Source: Apoderus coryli
Taxonomy: Eukaryota > Arthropoda > Insecta > Coleoptera > Attelabidae
DNA length: 64,000 bases
Assembly (NCBI GenBank): GCA_911728435.2
Contig: OU452217.1
Span: forward strand, 1,178,001-1,242,000
Direction of reading: 5' to 3'
Part shown: one piece after another, positions 1 to 11,789 of the stretch
How positions within the stretch are numbered: position 1 is the stretch's first letter
How the letters are laid out: every line of letters begins with the position of its first letter
Position numbers and translations under genes: made by a program
Notes under the pieces: generated by a model
Seen by the model: only the letters and a program-made list of their open reading frames with translations
Databases searched by the model: none
Told to the model about the DNA's origin: nothing

Positions 1-148
1 TTCTAAACAACAAAATTTTAGTAACAAAACGCGCTAATTCGTTCTAAATTGCTTATTTATGCTTAATCTAACTTATTTTCTCTAATAAAATTTACTTTTA
101 AATTCTAAGTGAGAAAACAGCTTTTTGGGAGCCATTTGAAAAGTTTAA
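1..148. repeat. Representative A-type satellite monomer
   Basis: This copy sets the phase used throughout (base 1 = first T of TTCTAAA). It carries the A-type marks GCTAATTCGTTCTAAATTGC, GCTTATTTATGC (more often TTTACGC elsewhere) and AACTTATTTTC(T/A)CT. The segment from about 84 to 139, with AATAAAATTTACTTTTAAAT, AGTGAGAAAACAG and CTTTTTGGGAGCCATTTGAA, is shared by nearly all monomers. The hexamer TTCTAA occurs at 1, 42 and 103, with ATCTAA near 66, hinting at an ancient shorter repeat inside the monomer. That last point is inference. Confidence 0.9.
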
Positions 149-295
149 TTCTAAATAACAAAATTTTAGTAACAAAACGCGCTAAATCGTTCAATTTGCT
201 TTTTTACGCTTAATCTAATTTCTTTTGACTAATAAAATTAACTTTTAAATTGTAAGTGAGAAAACAGCTTTTTGGGAGCCATTTGAAAAGTTTAA

Positions 296-443
296 TTCTA
301 AATAACAAAATTTTAGTAACAAAACGCTCTAAATCGTTCTAATTTGCTTTTTTATGCTTAATCTAATTTCTTTAGACTAATAAAATTTACTTTTAAATTC
401 TAAGTGAGAAAACAGCTTTTTGGGAGCCATTTGAAAAGTTTAA
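296..443. repeat. Representative B-type satellite monomer
   Basis: B-type copies differ from A-type mainly in the first half: GCTAAATCGTTCTAATTTGC, GCTTTTTTATGC, and AATTTCTTTAGACT or AATTTCTTTTGACT before the shared AATAAAATTTAC segment. Hybrids exist, for example the monomer at 738, which has the A-type TTATTTACGC followed by the B-type TTTCTTTTGACT. Such hybrids indicate exchange or conversion within monomers. Confidence 0.88.
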
Positions 444-1262
444 TTCTAAATATCAAAATTTTAGTAACAAAACGCTCTAATTCGTTCTAATTTGCTTTTT
501 TATGCTTAATCTAATTTCTTTTGACTAATAAAATTTACTTTTAAATTCTAAGTGAGAAAACAGCTTTTTGGGAGCCATTTGAACGTTTAATTCTAAACAA
601 CAAAATTTTAGTAACAAGACGCGCTAATTCGTTCTAATTTGCTTTTTTATGCTTAATCTAATTTCTTTTGACTAATAAAATTTACTTTTAAATTCTAAGT
701 GAGAAAACTGCTTTTTGGGAGCCATTTGAACGTTTAATTCTAAATATCAAAATTTTAGTAACAAAACGCGCTAATCCGTTCTAAATTGCTTATTTACGCT
801 TAATCTAATTTCTTTTGACTAATAAAATTAACTTTTAAATTCTAAGTGAGAAAACAGCTTTTTGGGAGCCATTTGAAAAGTTTAATTCTAAATAACAAAA
901 TTTTAGTAACAAAACGCGCTAAATCGTTCTAATTTGCTTTTTTATGCTTAATCTAATTTCTTTAGACTAATAAAATTTACTTTTAATTTCTAAGTGAGAA
1001 AACAGCTTTTTGGGAGCCATTTGAAACGTTTAATTCTAAATAACAATATTTTAGTAACAAAACGATCTAATTCGTTCTAAATTGCTTATTTACGCTTAAT
1101 CTAACTTATTTTCACTAATAAAATTTACTTTTAAATTCTAAGTGAGAAAACAGCTTTTTGGGAGCCATTTGAAAAGTTTAATTCTAAATAACAAAATTTT
1201 AGTAACAAAACGCGCTAAATCGTTCTAATTGGCTTTTTTATGCTTAATCTAATTTCTTTAGT

Positions 1263-4200
1263 CTAATAAAATTTACTTTTAATTTCTAAGTGAGAAAATA
1301 GCTTTTTGGGAGCCATTTGAAACGTTTAATTCTAAATAAAAATATTTTAGTAACAAAACGCTCTAATTCGTTTTAAATTGCTTATTTATGCTTAATCTAA
1401 CATATTTTCACTAATAAAATTTACTTTTAAATTCTAAGTGAGAAAACAGCTTTTTGGCAGCCATTTGAACGTTTAATTCTAAATAACAAAATTTTAGTAA
1501 CAAAACGCGCTAATTCGTTCTAAATTGCTTTTTTATGCTTAATCTAATTTCTTTTGACTAATAAAATTTACTTTTAAATTCTAAGTGAGAAAACAGCTTT
1601 TTGGGAGCCATTTGAACGTTTAATTCTAAACAACAAAATTTTAGTAACAAGACGCGCTAATTCGTTCTAATTTGCTTTTTTATGCTTAATCTAATTTCTT
1701 TTGACTAATAAAATTTACTTTTAAATTCTAAGTGAGAAAACTGCTTTTTGGGAGCCATTTGAACGTTTAATTCTAAATATCAAAATTTTAGTAACAAAAC
1801 GCTCTAATTCGTTCTAATTTAGTTTTTTATGCTTAATCTAATTTCTTTTGACTAATAAAATTTACTTTTAAATTCTAAGTGAGAAAACAGCTTTTTGGGA
1901 GCCATTTGAACGTTTAATTCTAAACAACAAAATTTTAGTAACAAAACGCGCTAATTCGTTCTAAATTGCTTATTTATGCTTAATCTAACTTATTTTCTCT
2001 AATAAAATTTACTTTTAAATTCTAAGTGAGAAAACAGCTTTTTGGGAGCCATTTGAAAAGTTTAATTCTAAATAACAAAATTTTAGTAACAAAACGCGCT
2101 AAATCGTTCAATTTGCTTTTTTACGCTTAATCTAATTTCTTTTGACTAATAAAATTAACTTTTAAATTGTAAGTGAGAAAACAGCTTTTTGGGAGCCATT
2201 TGAAAAGTTTAATTCTAAATAACAAAATTTTAGTAATAAAACGCTCTAAATCGTTCTAATTTGCTTTTTTATGCTTAATCTAATTTCTTTAGACTAATAA
2301 AATTTACTTTTAAATTCTAAGTGAGAAAAACAGCTTTTTGGGAGCCATTTGAAAAGTTTAATTCTAAATATCAAAATTTTAGTAACAAAACGCTCTAATT
2401 CGTTCTAATTTGCTTTTTTATGCTTAATCTAATTTCTTTTGACTAATAAAATTTACTTTTAAATTCTAAGTGAGAAAACAGCTTTTTGGGAGCCATTTGA
2501 ACGTTTAATTCTAAATAACAAAATTTTAGTAACAAAACGCGCTAATTCGTTCTAAATTGCTTATTTACGCTTAATCTAACTTATTTTCACTAATAAAATT
2601 TACTTTTAAATTCTAAGTGAGAAAACAGCTTTTTGGGAGCCATTTGAAAAGTTTAATTCTAAATAACAAAATTTTAGTAACAAAACGCGCTAAATCGTTC
2701 TAATTTGCTTTTTTATGCTTAATCTAATTTCTTTAGACTAATAAAATTTACTTTTAAATTCTAAGTGAGAAAACAGCTTTTTGGGAGCCATTTGAAAAGT
2801 TTAATTCTAAATAACAAAATTTTAGTAACAAAACGCGCTAAATCGTTCTAATTTGCTTTTTTATGCTTAATCTAATTTCTTTAGACTAATAAAATTTACT
2901 TTTAAATTCTAAGTGAGAAAACAGCTTTTTGGGAGCCATTTGAAAAGTTTAATTCTAAATATCAAAATTTTAGTAACAAAACGCTCTAATTCGTTCTAAT
3001 TTGCTTTTTTATGCTTAATCTAATTTCTTTTGACTAATAAAATTTACTTTTAAATTCTAAGTGAGAAAACAGCTTTTTGGGAGCCATTTGAACGTTTAAT
3101 TCTAAATAACAAAATTTTAGTAACAAAACGCGCTAATTCGTTCTAAATTGCTTATTTACGCTTAATCTAACTTATTTTCACTAATAAAATTTACTTTTAA
3201 ATTCTAAGTGAGAAAACAGCTTTTTGGGAGCCATTTGAAAAGTTTAATTCTAAATAACAAAATTTTAGTAACAAAACGCGCTAAATCGTTCTAATTGGCT
3301 TTTTTATGCTTAATCTAATTTCTTTAGACTAATAAAATTTACTTTTAATTTCTAAGTGAGAAAATAGCTTTTTGGCAGCCATTTGAACGTTTAATTCTAA
3401 ATAATAAAATTTTAGTAACAAAACGCGCTAATCCGTTCTAAATTGCTTATTTACGCTTAATCTAATTTCTTTTGACTAATAAAATTAACTTTTAAATTCT
3501 AAGTGAGAAAACAGCTTTTTGGGAGCCATTTGAAAAGTTTAATTCTAAATAACAAAATTTTAGTAACAAAACGCTCTAAATCGTTCTAATTTGCTTTTTT
3601 ATGCTTATTCTAATTTCTTTAGACTAATAAAATTTGCTTTTAAATTCTAAGTGAGAAAACAGCTTTTTGGGAGCCATTTGAAAAGTTTATTTCTAAATAT
3701 CAAAATTTTAGTAACAAAACGCTCTAATTCGTTCTAATTTGCTTTTTTATGCTTAATCTAATTTCTTTTGACTAATAAAATTTACTTTTAAATTCTAAGT
3801 GAGAAAACAGCTTTTTGGGAGCCAGTTGAACGTTTAATTCTAAATAACAAAATTTTAGTAACAAAACGCGCTAATTCGTTCTAAATTGCTTATTTACGCT
3901 TAATCTAACTTATTTTCACTAATAAAATTTACTTTTAAATTCTAAGTGAGAAAACTGCTTTTTGGGAGCCATTTGAACGTTTAATTCTAAATATCAAAAT
4001 TTTAGTAACAAAACGCTCTAATTCCTTCTAATTTGCTTTTTTATACTTAATCTAATTTCTTTCGACTAATAAAATTTACTTTTAAATTCTAAGTGAGAAA
4101 ACAGCTTTTTGGGAGCCATTTGAACGTTTAATTCTAAATAACAAAATTTTAGTAACAAAACGCGCTAATTCGTTCTAAATTGCTTATTTACGCTTAATCT

Positions 4201-5015
4201 AACTTATTTTCTCTAATAAAATTTACTTTTAATTTCTAAGTGAGAAAATAGCTTTTTGGGAGCCATTTGAAACGTTTAATTCTAAATAAAAATATTTTAG
4301 TAACAAAACGCTCTAATTCGTTTTAAATTGCTTATTTATGCTTAATCTAACATATTTTCACTAATAAAATTTACTTTTAAATTCTAAGTGAGAAAACAGC
4401 TTTTTGGCAGCCATTTGAACGTTTAATTCTAAATAACAAAATTTTAGTAACAAAACGCGCTAATTCGTTCTAAATTGCTTTTTTATGCTTAATCTAATTT
4501 CTTTTGACTAATAAAATTTACTTTTAAATTCTAAGTGAGAAAACAGCTTTTTGGGAGCCATTTGAACGTTTAATTCTAAACAACAAAATTTTAGTAACAA
4601 GACGCGCTAATTCGTTCTAATTTGCTTTTTTATGCTTAATCTAATTTCTTTTGACTAATAAAATTTACTTTTAAATTCTAAGTGAGAAAACTGCTTTTTG
4701 GGAGCCATTTGAACGTTTAATTCTAAATATCAAAATTTTAGTAACAAAACGCTCTAATTCGTTCTAATTTGGTTTTTTATGCTTAATCTAATTTCTTTTG
4801 ACTAATAAAATTTACTTTTAAATTCTAAGTGAGAAAACAGCTTTTTGGGAGCCATTTGAACGTTTAATTCTAAACAACAAAATTTTAGTAACAAAACGCG
4901 CTAATTCGTTCTAAATTGCTTATTTATGCTTAATCTAACTTATTTTCTCTAATAAAATTTACTTTTAAATTCTAAGTGAGAAAACAGCTTTTTGGGAGCC
5001 ATTTGAAAAGTTTAA
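1263..5015. repeat. Dispersed duplication in the satellite, 20 monomers apart
   Basis: The stretch 1263-2065 recurs at 4213-5015, offset 2950 bp. Shared private marks include AATTTCTAAGTGAGAAAATAGC, AAATAAAAATATTTTAG followed by TTCGTTTTAAATTGC (1370 and 4320), and GTAACAAGACGCGC. At 5016 the second copy departs by repeating the TTCTAAACAAC monomer. Confidence 0.8.
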
Positions 5016-7477
5016 TTCTAAACAACAAAATTTTAGTAACAAAACGCGCTAATTCGTTCTAAATTGCTTATTTATGCTTAATCTAACTTATTTTCTCTAA
5101 TAAAATTTACTTTTAAATTCTAAGTGAGAAAACAGCTTTTTGGGAGCCATTTGAACGTTTAATTCTAAACAACAAAATTTTAGTAACAAAACGCGCTAAT
5201 TCGTTCTAAATTGCTTATTTATGCTTAATCTAACTTATTTTCTCTAATAAAATTTACTTTTAAATTCTAAGTGAGAAAACAGCTTTTTGGGAGCCATTTG
5301 AAAAGTTTAATTCTAAATAACAAAATTTTAGTAACAAAACGCGCTAAATCGTTCAATTTGCTTTTTTACGCTTAATCTAATTTCTTTTGACTAATAAAAT
5401 TAACTTTTAAATTGTAAGTGAGAAAACAGCTTTTTGGGAGCCATTTGAAAAGTTTAATTCTAAATAACAAAATTTTAGTAATAAAACGCTCTAAATCGTT
5501 CTAATTTGCTTTTTTATGCTTAATCTAATTTCTTTAGACTAATAAAATTTACTTTTAAATTCTAAGTGAGAAAACAGCTTTTTGGGAGCCATTTGAAAAG
5601 TTTAATTCTAAATATCAAAATTTTAGTAACAAAACGCTCTAATTCGTTCTAATTTGCTTTTTTATGCTTAATCTAATTTCTTTTGACTAATAAAATTTAC
5701 TTTTAAATTCTAAGTGAGAAAACAGCTTTTTGGGAGCCATTTGAACGTTTAATTCTAAATAACAAAATTTTAGTAACAAAACGCGCTAATTCGTTCTAAA
5801 TTGCTTATTTACGCTTAATCTAACTTATTTTCACTAATAAAATTTACTTTTAAATTCTAAGTGAGAAAACAGCTTTTTGGGAGCCATTTGAAAAGTTTAA
5901 TTCTAAATAACAAAATTTTAGTAACAAAACGCGCTAAATCGTTCTAATTTGCTTTTTTATGCTTAATCTAATTTCTTTAGACTAATAAAATTTACTTTTA
6001 AATTCTAAGTGAGAAAACAGCTTTTTGGGAGCCATTTGAAAAGTTTAATTCTAAATAACAAAATTTTAGTAACAAAACGCGCTAAATCGTTCTAATTTGC
6101 TTTTTTATGCTTAATCTAATTTCTTTAGACTAATAAAATTTACTTTTAAATTCTAAGTGAGAAAACAGCTTTTTGGGAGCCATTTGAAAAGTTTAATTCT
6201 AAATATCAAAATTTTAGTAACAAAACGCTCTAATTCGTTCTAATTTGCTTTTTTATGCTTAATGTAATTTCTTTTGACTAATAAAATTTACTTTTAAATT
6301 CTAAGTGAGAAAACAGCTTTTTGGGAGCCATTTGAACGTTTAATTCTAAATAACAAAATTTTAGTAACAAAACGCGCTAATTCGTTCTAAATTGCTTATT
6401 TACGCTTAATCTAACTTATTTTCACTAATAAAATTTACTTTTAAATTCTAAGTGAGAAAACAGCTTTTTGGGAGCCATTTGAAAAGTTTAATTCTAAATA
6501 ACAAAATTTTAGTAAGAAAACGCGCTAAATCGTTCTAATTGGCTTTTTTATGCTTAATCTAATTTCTTTAGACTTATAAGATTTACTTTTAATTTCTAAG
6601 TGAGAAAATAGCTTTTTGGCAGCCATTTGAACGTTTAATTCTAAATAATAAAATTTTAGTAACAAAACGCGCTAATCCGTTCTAAATTGCTTATTTACGC
6701 TTAATCTAATTTCTTTTGACTAATAAAATTAACTTTTAAATTCTAAGTGAGAAAACAGCTTTTTGGGAGCCATTTGAAAAGTTTAATTCTAAATAACAAA
6801 ATTTTAGTAACAAAACGCTCTAAATCGTTCTAATTTGCTTTTCTATGCTTATTCTAATTTCTTTAGACTAATAAAATTTGCTTTTAAATTCTAAGTGAGA
6901 AAACAGCTTTTTGGGAGCCATTTGAAAAGTTTATTTCTAAATATCAAAATTTTAGTAACAAAACGCTCTAATTCGTTCTAATTTGCTTTTTTATGCTTAA
7001 TCTAATTTCTTTTGACTAATAAAATTTACTTTTAAATTCTAAGTGAGAAAACAGCTTTTTGGGAGCCAGTTGAACGTTTAATTCTAAATAACAAAATTTT
7101 AGTAACAAAACGCGCTAATTCGTTCTAAATTGCTTATTTACGCTTAATCTAACTTATTTTCACTAATAAAATTTACTTTTAAATTCTAAGTGAGAAAACT
7201 GCTTTTTGGGAGCCATTTGAACGTTTAATTCTAAATATCAAAATTTTAGTAACAAAACGCTCTAATTCCTTCTAATTTGCTTTTTTATACTTAATCTAAT
7301 TTCTTTCGACTAATAAAATTTACTTTTAAATTCTAAGTGAGAAAACAGCTTTTTGGGAGCCATTTGAACGTTTAATTCTAAATAACAAAATTTTAGTAAC
7401 AAAACGCGCTAATTCGTTCTAAATTGCTTATTTACGCTTAATCTAACTTATTTTCTCTAATAAAATTTACTTTTAAA
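1918..7477. repeat. Duplication pair, 22-monomer offset (1918-4233 and 5163-7477)
   Basis: The two stretches match at an offset of 3244-3245 bp. Rare shared changes prove the pairing: GTAATAAAACGCTC (2231 and 5476), ATGCTTATTC with AAATTTGCTTTT (3601 and 6845), and AATTCCTTCTAATTTGC with TTATACTTAATC (4021 and 7265). The match stops where 4234 reads TTTTAATTTC and its counterpart reads TTTTAAATTC. The shorter stretch 1-590 also pairs with 1918-2508. Confidence 0.85.
4868..5310. repeat. Three consecutive near-identical monomers
   Basis: Monomers starting at 4868, 5016 and 5163 all begin TTCTAAACAAC and carry TTATTTATGC with AACTTATTTTCTCT. Elsewhere this variant stands alone (1 and 1918), so a local one-monomer tandem expansion is the simplest reading. 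Confidence 0.75.
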
Positions 7478-10400
7478 TTCTAAGTGAGAAAACAGCTTTT
7501 TGGGAGCCATTTGAAAAGTTTAATTCTAAATAACAAAATTTTAGTAACAAAACGCGCTAAATCGTTCAATTTGCTTTTTTACGCTTAATCTAATTTCTTT
7601 TGACTAATAAAATTAACTTTTAAATTCTAAGTGAGAAAACAGCTTTTTGGGAGCCATTTGAAAAGTTTAATTCTAAATAACAAAATTTTAGTAACAAAAC
7701 GCTCTAAATCGTTCTAATTTGCTTTTTTATGCTTAATCTAATTTCTTTAGACTAATAAAATTTACTTTTAAATTCTAAGTCAGAAAACAGCTTTTTGGGA
7801 GCCATTTGAAAAGTTTAATTCTAAATATCAAAATTTTAGTAACAAAACGCTCTAATTCGTTCTAATTTGCTTTTTTATGCTTAATCTAATTTCTTTTGAC
7901 TAATAAAATTTACTTTTAAATTCTAAGTGAGAGAACAGCTTTTTGGGAGCCATTTGAACGTTTAATTCTAAATAACAAAATTTTAGTAAAAAAACGCGCT
8001 AATTCGTTCTAAATTGCTTATTTACGCTTAATCTAACTTATTTTCACTAATAAAATTTACTTTTAAATTCTAAGTGAGAAAACAGCTTTTTGGGAGCCAT
8101 TTGAAAAGTTTAATTCTAAATAACAAAATTTTAGTAACAAAACGCGCTAAATCGTTCTAATTTACTTTTTTATGCTTAATCTAATTTCTTTAGACTAATA
8201 AAATTTACTTTTAATTTCTAAGTGAGAAAACAGCTTTTTGGGAGCCATTTGAAACGTTTAATTCTAAATAACAATATTTTAGTAACAAAACGCTCTAATT
8301 CGTTCTAAATTGCTTATTTACGCTTAATCTAACTTATTTTCACTAATAAAATTTACTTTTAAATTCTAAGTGAGAAAACAGCTTTTTGGGAGCCATTTGA
8401 AAAGTTTAATTCTAAATAACAAAATTTTAGTAACAAATCGCGCTAAATCGTTCTAATTGGCTTTTTTATGCTTAATCTAATTTCTTTAGACTAATAAAAT
8501 TTACTTTTAATTTCTAAGTGAGAAAATAGCTTTTTGGGAGCCATTTGAAACGTTTAATTCTAAATAAAAATATTTTAGTAACAAAACGCTCTAATTCGTT
8601 CTAAATTGCTTATTTACGCTTAATCTAACTTATTTTCACTAATAAAATTTACTTTTAAATTCTAAGTGAGAAAACAGCTTTTTGGGAGCCATTTGAACGT
8701 TTAATTCTAAATAACAATATTTTAGTAACAAAACGCTCTAATTCGTTCTAAATTGCTTATTTACGCTTAATCTAACATATTTTCACTAATAAAATTTACT
8801 TTTAAATTCTAAGTGAGAAAACAGCTTTTTGGCAGCCATTTGAACGTTTAATTCTAAATAACAAAATTTTAGTAACAAAACGCGCTAATTCGTTCTAAAT
8901 TGCTTATTTACCCATAATCTAACTTATTTTCACTAATAAAATTTACTTTTAAATTCTAAGGGAGAAAACAGCTTTTTGGGAGCCATTTGAAAAGTTTAAT
9001 TCTAAATAACAAAATTTTAGTAACAAAATGCGCTAATTCGTTCTAAATTGCTTATTTACGCTTAATCTAACTTATTTTCACTAATAAAATTTACTTTTAA
9101 ATTCTAAGTGAGAAAACAGCTTTTTGGGAGCCATTTGAAAAGTTTAATTCTAAATAACAAAATTTTAGTAACAAAACGCGCTAAATCGTTCTAATTGGCT
9201 TTTTTATGCTTAATCTAATTTCTTTAGACTAATAAAATTTACTTTTAATTTCTAAGTGAGAAAATAGCTTTTTGGCAGCCATTTGAACGTTTAATTCTAA
9301 ATAATAAAATTTTAGTAACAAAACGCGCTAATCCGTTCTAAATTGCTTATTTACGCTTAATCTAATTTATTTTGACTAATAAAATTAACTTTTAAATTCT
9401 AAGTGAGAAAACAGCTTTTTGGGAGCCATTTGAAAAGTTTAATTCTAAATAACAAAATTTTAGTAACAAAACGCTCTAAATCGTTCTAATTTGCTTTTCT
9501 ATGCTTATTCTAATTTCTTTAGACTAATAAAATTTACTTTTAAATTCTAAGTGAGAAAACAGCTTTTTGGGAGCCATTTGAAAAGTTTATTTCTAAATAT
9601 CAAAATTTTAGTAACAAAACGCTCTAATTCGTTCTAATTTGCTTTTTTATGCTTAATCTAATTTCTTTTGACTAATAAAATTTACTTTTAAATTCTAAGT
9701 GAGAAAACAGCTTTTTGGGAGCCAGTTGAACGTTTAATTCTAAATAACAAAATTTTAGTAACAAAACGCGCTAATTCGTTCTAAATTGCTTATTTACGCT
9801 TAATCTAACTTATTTTCACTAATAAAATTTACTTTTAAATTCTAAGTGAGAAAACTGCTTTTTGGGAGCCATTTGAACGTTTAATTCTAAATATCAAAAT
9901 TTTAGTAACAAAACGCTCTAATTCCTTCTAATTTGCTTTTTTATACTTAATCTAATTTCTTTCGACTAATAAAATTTACTTTTAAATTCTAAGTGAGAAA
10001 ACAGCTTTTTGGGAGCCATTTGAACGTTTAATTCTAAATAACAAAATTTTAGTAACAAAACGCGCTAATTCGTTCTAAATTGCTTATTTACGCTTAATCT
10101 AACTTATTTTCTCTAATAAAATTTACTTTTAAATTCTAAGTGAGAAAACAGCTTTTTGGGAGCCATTTGAAAAGTTTAATTCTAAATAACAAAATTTTAG
10201 TAACAAAACGCGCTAAATCGTTCAATTTGCTTTTTTACGCTTAATCTAATTTCTTTTGACTAATAAAATTAACTTTTAAATTCTAAGTGAGAAAACAGCT
10301 TTTTGGGAGCCATTTGAAAAGTTTAATTCTAAATAACAAAATTTTAGTAACAAAACGCTCTAAATCGTTCTAATTTGCTTTTTTATGCTTAATCTAATTT

Positions 10401-11656
10401 CTTTAGACTAATAAAATTTACTTTTAAATTCTAAGTCAGAAAACAGCTTTTTGGGAGCCATTTGAAAAGTTTAATTCTAAATATCAAAATTTTAGTAACA
10501 AAACGCTCTAATTCGTTCTAATTTGCTTTTTTATGCTTAATCTAATTTCTTTTGACTAATAAAATTTACTTTTAAATTCTAAGTGAGAGAACAGCTTTTT
10601 GGGAGCCATTTGAACGTTTAATTCTAAATAACAAAATTTTAGTAAAAAAACGCGCTAATTCGTTCTAAATTGCTTATTTACGCTTAATCTAACTTATTTT
10701 CACTAATAAAATTTACTTTTAAATTCTAAGTGAGAAAACAGCTTTTTGGGAGCCATTTGAAAAGTTTAATTCTAAATAACAAAATTTTAGTAACAAAACG
10801 CGCTAAATCGTTCTAATTTACTTTTTTATGCTTAATCTAATTTCTTTAGACTAATAAAATTTACTTTTAATTTCTAAGTGAGAAAACAGCTTTTTGGGAG
10901 CCATTTGAAACGTTTAATTCTAAATAACAATATTTTAGTAACAAAACGCTCTAATTCGTTCTAAATTGCTTATTTACGCTTAATCTAACTTATTTTCACT
11001 AATAAAATTTACTTTTAAATTCTAAGTGAGAAAACAGCTTTTTGGGAGCCATTTGAAAAGTTTAATTCTAAATAACAAAATTTTAGTAACAAATCGCGCT
11101 AAATCGTTCTAATTGGCTTTTTTATGCTTAATCTAATTTCTTTAGACTAATAAAATTTACTTTTAATTTCTAAGTGAGAAAATAGCTTTTTGGGAGCCAT
11201 TTGAAACGTTTAATTCTAAATAAAAATATTTTAGTAACAAAACGCTCTAATTCGTTCTAAATTGCTTATTTACGCTTAATCTAACTTATTTTCACTAATA
11301 AAATTTACTTTTAAATTCTAAGTGAGAAAACAGCTTTTTGGGAGCCATTTGAACGTTTAATTCTAAATAACAATATTTTAGTAACAAAACGCTCTAATTC
11401 GTTCTAAATTGCTTATTTACGCTTAATCTAACATATTTTCACTAATAAAATTTACTTTTAAATTCTAAGTGAGAAAACAGCTTTTTGGCAGCCATTTGAA
11501 CGTTTAATTCTAAATAACAAAATTTTAGTAACAAAACGCGCTAATTCGTTCTAAATTGCTTATTTACCCATAATCTAACTTATTTTCACTAATAAAATTT
11601 ACTTTTAAATTCTAAGGGAGAAAACAGCTTTTTGGGAGCCATTTGAAAAGTTTAAT
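6345..11656. repeat. Tandem duplication of an 18-monomer (about 2656 bp) unit
   Basis: About 6345-9000 is followed directly by a copy at 9001-11656. Shared rare marks at the same 2656-bp offset are TTATACTTAATC (7265 region and 9921 region), CTAAGTCAGAAAAC, AGTGAGAGAACAGC, GTAAAAAAACGCG, TTTACCCATAATC (8911 and 11567) and CTAAGGGAGAAAAC. Few differences are visible; one is GACTTATAAGATTTAC, present only in the first copy near 6575. Its left third also matches 3360-4230, so that segment exists three times. Confidence 0.88.
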
Positions 11657-11789
11657 TCTAAATAACAAAATTTTAGTAACAAAACGCGCTAATTCGTTCT
11701 AAATTGCTTATTTACGCTTAATCTAACTTATTTTCACTAATAAAATTTACTTTTAAATTCTAAGGGAGAAAACAGCTTTTTGGGAGCCA

